Positions 60,389-64,000 of a stretch of DNA of 64,000 nucleotides are shown piece by piece. Below the pieces are notes generated by a model. It was given only the letters and a program-made list of their open reading frames with translations. It had not been told where the DNA came from and made no database searches. The stretch is from Ruminococcus_C callidus (GTDB taxonomy: Bacteria > Bacillota > Clostridia > Oscillospirales > Ruminococcaceae): the NCBI RefSeq assembly GCF_049562855.1, contig NZ_CP186925.1, positions 2,480,001 through 2,544,000 on the forward strand, read 5' to 3'. The translations under genes were made by a program, and so were the position numbers. The first letter of the stretch is position 1, and every line of letters starts with the position of its first letter.

Positions 60389-61279
60389 ATGTTACTGATA
60401 AAAGATTATTACAGAGTTGCATTTGAAAATCGCCTGAGAACCAATCAACTCGGTGATGTTGACGATTACAATCTCAAACTTGCAAAGCTGAAAAACAACA
60501 GCTATCCATTACCGTATAGTTTCAAGGGAGATTATACAGAACATCTTGCTCATGAAAATTTGTTCCGCCGTTTCGGAACAGTGATTCACACGGAAATTGA
60601 AGAAGGAACTGTGGTATGTATGGATGTTATGCCGGAACCTGAAATCATTGATGAGAACCAGTCTTATCCCTCTCCGCATGAAATGCGTTATCCATGTCTC
60701 CGCTGCCGTTCACACAAACTGGCAATGTTAGGAAAGATTCCATGCAGCTTCGTTGATGATACACGTTTTGACCTTGCAGGCTATGTTTACAGGGAAATCG
60801 GTCACTGTTTCGGTAGAGCGGAAGAAAATATATGCCTGAATGGTATCGGGCAGACTAAACCAAAGGGATTGCTCCATTCTGCTGAAATTGGTGTTACAGC
60901 AAGTACACTCACAGCAGATGCAGTTATTGAATTGTTCTTCAGTCTGGACAAGCAGTATCGCAAAAATGCGGTATGGGTGATGAATGACGAAACTGCTATG
61001 ACACTTCGTATGCTGAAAGACAGTGCCGGAAATTTTCTCTGGAGAAGCACGGACGATACGATTTTCAGCCATACTGTTGTCATCAGCAACTACATTAACG
61101 ACAGCACAATTGTCTTCGGAGACCTTTCTTATTATTGGCTTATTGAGCGTCAACCCCTTGCTGTACGCCCTCTAAACGAGCTTTACGCACAGGAAAGCTG
61201 TCTTGGTTTAGCTGCTTCGGAACGCATTGACGGCAAGCTGGTGCGTTCAGAGGCAGTCAAGCTGTTTAAACTGAATTAA
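60389..61279 (+). CDS. HK97-type major capsid-like protein
   Basis: A 296-residue protein with the layout of phage major capsid proteins: an N-arm and E-loop region (about 1-110), the P-domain helix around YREIGHCFGRAEENICLNGIGQTKPKGLL, then VIELFFSLDKQYRKNAVWVMNDETAMTLRMLKDSAGNFLW and the end VFGDLSYYWLIERQPLAVRPLNELYAQESCLGLAASERIDGKLVRSEAVKLFKL, which are typical of HK97 folds. No portal, terminase, protease or tail gene is nearby. In a satellite such a protein may build or redirect capsids; an encapsulin-like compartment is an alternative. AAGGAG lies 9 bases upstream. Confidence 0.78.
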   Translation: MLLIKDYYRVAFENRLRTNQLGDVDDYNLKLAKLKNNSYPLPYSFKGDYTEHLAHENLFRRFGTVIHTEIEEGTVVCMDVMPEPEIIDENQSYPSPHEMRYPCLRCRSHKLAMLGKIPCSFVDDTRFDLAGYVYREIGHCFGRAEENICLNGIGQTKPKGLLHSAEIGVTASTLTADAVIELFFSLDKQYRKNAVWVMNDETAMTLRMLKDSAGNFLWRSTDDTIFSHTVVISNYINDSTIVFGDLSYYWLIERQPLAVRPLNELYAQESCLGLAASERIDGKLVRSEAVKLFKLN

Positions 61280-61296
61280 AAGCGTTTTTTATTCTA

Positions 61297-61917
61297 TTAG
61301 TCTATATGTCTAAACGCAGAATTACCCGTAAGATTTCGCAAAAGAATCTTACGGGTAATTTTATATTCAGTACCGATCATACCAAGCCGTAGTAAAAAAC
61401 AGCGAAAGGTGTATTTTTCATTGTCGGTTCCCTTAACTGTTCCCACTCTTTTCTGTCTGTTTGTCATTTCACACAGCTTGGTGACAAGTTCTGTATAGGC
61501 TCTGATTTCATCAGAATCCTGCGTATAAGGAAACCATGGAAAGCTGATTTTCTCCACACTGGTTTTGACTGTAAGCGTATCTGTTCCGATTGCTTTTTTC
61601 AGCAGACTTGCTTTGCCTGCAATGATTTTCTCAAGCATTGTCAGTTTCTCGTCCGAAAGTGTATTTCTCGGAACAGAGATTGTAAAACGATCTGTGTCTG
61701 TTTCTCCGCTCTCCCAACCACGCTCTTTCAGATGATTGAGAAGTGTCATAGCATCAATATTATCGGAAATCGTCAGCGTTCCGTCACGTTCCAGAATGCA
61801 GTCGCCAATCTGATAGTTACAGGTTGGGACTCCCAGATAACGTGGAATTGTTCCAAGGATTTCTCCGATATGGTCGGCAAGTTCCCTGCGTGTTCTGTTT
61901 TGCAGATTGATTTTCAT
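61297..61917 (-). CDS. Virulence-associated-type hypothetical protein of mobile elements
   Basis: A 206-residue protein that begins RTRRELADHIGEILGTIPRYLGVPTCNYQIGDCILERDGTLTI, the pattern of proteins often annotated 'virulence-related' on clostridial plasmids and islands, whose true role is unknown. GGAGG lies 11 bases before the ATG. It converges on the capsid-like gene; its last codons overlap a plus-strand terminator hairpin (61321-61359). It may be the right-end gene of the island. Confidence 0.6.
   Translation of the reverse strand: MKINLQNRTRRELADHIGEILGTIPRYLGVPTCNYQIGDCILERDGTLTISDNIDAMTLLNHLKERGWESGETDTDRFTISVPRNTLSDEKLTMLEKIIAGKASLLKKAIGTDTLTVKTSVEKISFPWFPYTQDSDEIRAYTELVTKLCEMTNRQKRVGTVKGTDNEKYTFRCFLLRLGMIGTEYKITRKILLRNLTGNSAFRHID
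61321..61359 (+). terminator. Terminator inside the 3' end of an opposing gene
   Basis: A perfect 15-bp stem (61321-61335 with 61345-61359) with a 9-base loop followed by TTTAT on the plus strand. It would end the capsid-gene transcript. It is part of the coding sequence of the minus-strand gene, encoding its C-terminal residues. Confidence 0.75.
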
Positions 61918-62077
61918 TTGAATTGTACCTCCTTGAATTTGGTAGGTACATTATAAATCAGGTTTGGGATAATAGCAATGGTGTGTAGGAGAGTTATAAA
62001 TTTATTATCAAAGCAATACACAAGATGCATATTTTATTAAAATTAATATATAAGATAAACGATATATAGGGTTTCAC

Positions 62078-62106
62078 TTGCAAATTTTATCAATTTGATG
62101 TATAAT
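62078..62106 (+). promoter_or_regulatory. Promoter of the WYL regulator
   Basis: TTGCAA (62078-62083), 17 bases, TATAAT (62101-62106), 38 bases before the ATG. The rest of 61918-62077 is AT-rich and holds nothing else I can support. Confidence 0.7.
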
Positions 62107-62143
62107 ACAGACATAGAACCAACGAATTTGAGGTGAATTGCTT

Positions 62144-63163
62144 ATGATCGATATGCAGCCGAAGAAGATGATTATACTTGACATCTTGCATATTTTAAAG
62201 AAACATTCTGATAAAGATCACAGGTTATCCCAGCACGATTTACAAGAATTATTGGAATCGGAATATGGAATGAAAGTAGACCGCAAAACTATCAGCCGCA
62301 ATATTATCAAACTTGTGCAATGCAAATATCCAATCGAATATGGCAGCAACAGCGATGAATCAATATTGACAAATATATATTACGATCACAAGTTCCTAAA
62401 CGGCGAACTTCGTCTGCTGATAGATAGTGTCCTGCTGACGGACGGTCTGTCGAAAAAAGATCGTATCAGTTTGATCCGCCGTATTGAGGGACTGTCGAGC
62501 AAGTATTTTCATTCTGAAATATCCAAGATCGATATGGATATATACGGCAGGATTGAAAACAGGGAAATCATACTGACACTTGAAGAAATCGGCAGTGCCA
62601 TTGCTGAGGGAACACAGGTCACATTTCATTATTCCGACTGTGGTATTGATGGTGAATCGAATATCAGGCGTGACAGTAATGGGAAAGAAAAGCAGTATAC
62701 CGTCAATCCCTATCAGATCATATCAAAAAACGGACATTCTTATTTAATCTGCAACCTGCCGGAATACCATGATCTGACACATTTTCGTATTGATCGTATC
62801 AAGGACTGCCGTAAAACAGATGTGCTTTCCAGATCACTTCGTATGCTGAAAGGCTTTGAAACAGGTATCAGACTATCGGAGTATATCAAATCACATCCCA
62901 ATCTTTGGAGTGGAGTTCCCACACATATTACGTTCCAGTGTAAGCAATATATGATGAACGATGTTGCAGACAGCTTCGGCACTGAACTCAATATAGAAGA
63001 GTTGCCTGATGATATGATGAAAGTACACGTTTATGCAAGCGAATCTGCTATGCTTCACTGGGCGGTGCAGTTTGCTGATGCTGTTGAGGTCTTATCGCCT
63101 GCAAGTTTACGCAAACAGATTGCTGAAACACTGCGAAACGCTCTTGAAAAATATGAAACATAA
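62144..63163 (+). CDS. WYL-domain transcriptional regulator
   Basis: A 339-residue regulator: an N-terminal winged helix (LDILHILKKHSDKDHRLSQHDLQELLESEYGMKVDRKTISRNIIKLVQ, about 10-60), then a WYL domain (about 150-235: EEIGSAIAEGTQVTFHYSD, YTVNPYQIISKNGHSYLICNLPEYHDLTHFRIDRIKDC) and a C-terminal WCX-type extension (THITFQCKQYMMNDVADSFG ... WAVQFADAVEVLSPASLRKQIAETL). ATG 62144 has GAGGTG at 8 bases. WYL regulators often control phage-defence or mobile-element genes in response to nucleic-acid signals. It may regulate the operon that starts at 63377. Confidence 0.92.
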   Translation: MIDMQPKKMIILDILHILKKHSDKDHRLSQHDLQELLESEYGMKVDRKTISRNIIKLVQCKYPIEYGSNSDESILTNIYYDHKFLNGELRLLIDSVLLTDGLSKKDRISLIRRIEGLSSKYFHSEISKIDMDIYGRIENREIILTLEEIGSAIAEGTQVTFHYSDCGIDGESNIRRDSNGKEKQYTVNPYQIISKNGHSYLICNLPEYHDLTHFRIDRIKDCRKTDVLSRSLRMLKGFETGIRLSEYIKSHPNLWSGVPTHITFQCKQYMMNDVADSFGTELNIEELPDDMMKVHVYASESAMLHWAVQFADAVEVLSPASLRKQIAETLRNALEKYET

Positions 63164-63376
63164 GTATCCCTTTTTTGGTACATCGACCGTGATATAATAG
63201 AATTACAAACGGAAGGGAACGTTCAGCTGATACCGTCCGTTGGTCGTGTTGCACATTTACGACATCATTCTTTTGTGCAAAAGGGAGAATTTTCGGATTT
63301 TCACCCGAATCTTCGGAATTGAGATTTTTGTGTGCTATAATGGAAACATAAAGAGAAAGAGTGAGGAGGTATGCTT

Positions 63377-63589
63377 ATGTATCAGTACACTTGCGATTCA
63401 AAATATTGTGCCACCTGTTCCTGCTGGTCTGGCGAACGGAAAATCTGCGATCATTTTGGCTCAAGACTTGAGGTCAGCAGTCCAATGACAACAGGCAAGT
63501 GCATGAATCAGAAGTCAGGTGCGTGGCAGCAAACAAGACAGGCAAACGGCGGATGCTCTGCACATGAGAAGTGGGGAGCGTTGAGGTAA
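63377..63589 (+). CDS. Small cysteine-rich protein
   Basis: A 70-residue protein with seven cysteines (YTCDSKYCATCSCW, RKICDHFG, GKCMNQK, GGCSAHEKW), so it may bind zinc or iron. ATG 63377 is preferred over 63371 because GGAGG (63365-63369) needs that spacing. The upstream 63164-63376 has an AACGGA/TCCGTT-like inverted repeat and a TATAAT box (about 63338) but no gene. Such small proteins are common in clostridial mobile elements. Function unknown. Confidence 0.65.
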   Translation: MYQYTCDSKYCATCSCWSGERKICDHFGSRLEVSSPMTTGKCMNQKSGAWQQTRQANGGCSAHEKWGALR

Positions 63590-63635
63590 AAACATTTTCA
63601 GTCAAATTATGCTATCTATTAAGGAGAAAATGCTT

Positions 63636-64000
63636 ATGTTAGTAACATCCGCACAGGCAGCAAAATTGCTGCGTCAGTTCAACGATGAACTGAGAGCATT
63701 ACAGCTCAAAGAGGCAAACTCCTGCAGCTTTGTAGCCGCAATTCAGGAGGATGTCGAATCTGTACGTCCTGAGTACAATTTCAAGGAAATGCGTGATGCT
63801 CAGGCAGAGGTTGAGTGTAAGATCCGCAAAGTAAAACACGCAATAAACGTGTTCAACACAACAACGATTATTCCGGATTTTAATATTACGATCGACGAGA
63901 TGCTTGTATATCTTCCTCAGCTTAATGCGAAATGTACGACCCTCTCTAAAATGAGAGATGCAATGCCGAAAGTGCGTGTCAGCTCAGGTTATTCCGGCGG
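63636..64000 (+). CDS. Helical protein, 3' end beyond window
   Basis: An open frame of at least 121 codons running off the right edge. It starts LVTSAQAAKLLRQFNDELRALQLKEANSCSFVAAIQEDVESVRPEYNFKEMRDAQAEVECKIRKVKHAINVFNTTTIIPDFNITIDEMLVYLPQLNAKCTTLSKMRDAMPK, a mostly helical, coiled-coil-like pattern that resembles small DIP1984-type proteins. AAGGAG (63621-63626) favours ATG 63636 over 63630. It is 46 bases after the cysteine-rich gene and probably in its operon. Confidence 0.6.
   Translation, partial: MLVTSAQAAKLLRQFNDELRALQLKEANSCSFVAAIQEDVESVRPEYNFKEMRDAQAEVECKIRKVKHAINVFNTTTIIPDFNITIDEMLVYLPQLNAKCTTLSKMRDAMPKVRVSSGYSG

Noticed and set aside
60389..61279. Full prophage at the right end
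   Set aside because: Only one structural protein is present; terminase, portal, protease, tail and lysis genes are missing, while replication and switch genes match a satellite.

Overview
The window looks like an accessory region of a low-to-mid GC Bacillota chromosome, most likely Ruminococcus or a close Oscillospiraceae relative. The pointers are strong AGGAGG-type ribosome sites, many exact TTGACA-N17-TATAAT promoters, a BspA-type leucine-rich-repeat protein ending in a type I dockerin (cellulosome habit), and clostridial relaxase, ParAB and WYL genes. The only core gene recognised is a tRNA-fMet. Nearly everything else is mobile or defence DNA, assembled from several sources and with visible scars.

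Layout. 1-8.2 kb: the cut end of a serine resolvase, then an m5C restriction-modification operon (two NgoFVII-type PLD nucleases, a Z1 ATPase, Vsr, a small B3-like protein) facing an m5C methyltransferase and its XRE regulator, bounded by a broken SLOG gene. 8.2-28 kb: a mobilizable or plasmid-like element with a 5'-truncated methyltransferase-helicase, an orphan toxI-like RNA array, a complete type III toxin-antitoxin locus (toxI array plus ToxN/AbiQ), a CHAT protease, a surface protein, ParA/ParB with repeated sites, SSB, a MobP-type relaxase, MobC and a probable oriT. 27.6-30.2 kb: a candidate structured RNA, tRNA-fMet, a frameshifted LRR gene and an XRE regulator. 30.2-32.6 kb: an IS21-family element. 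32.8-38.8 kb: a Thoeris-like TIR island (two ThsB-type TIR proteins, a membrane protein, a TIR-SLOG protein, a second TIR family with one intact and one deleted copy, and a wrecked SLOG relic). 38.9-44.6 kb: a three-gene cassette (SbnA-like PLP enzyme, STAND ATPase, ATP-grasp ligase) bounded by inverted copies of a 17-bp site, next to a tyrosine recombinase. 44.7-51 kb: an unrecognised three-gene set and a dockerin-bearing LRR-transglutaminase protein. 51.6-54.8 kb: an amidoligase/GGCT pair and a serine recombinase lacking its catalytic end. 54.9-61.9 kb: a compact element laid out like a phage-inducible island (integrase, repressor, overlapping divergent promoters, excisionase, primase-helicase, iteron-like origin, lone HK97-type capsid protein). 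62-64 kb: a WYL regulator and the start of another operon.

How it works together. The restriction-modification, ToxIN, CHAT and TIR genes are plausible layered anti-phage or stabilisation functions. ParAB, SSB, relaxase, MobC and oriT serve maintenance and mobilization. The most interesting candidates are the orphan toxI-like array with covarying pseudoknot stems, the PLP/STAND/ATP-grasp cassette between inverted recombinase-like sites, the TIR-SLOG island, and the satellite with a solitary capsid protein. All functions are inferred from motifs read by eye; no database search was run.
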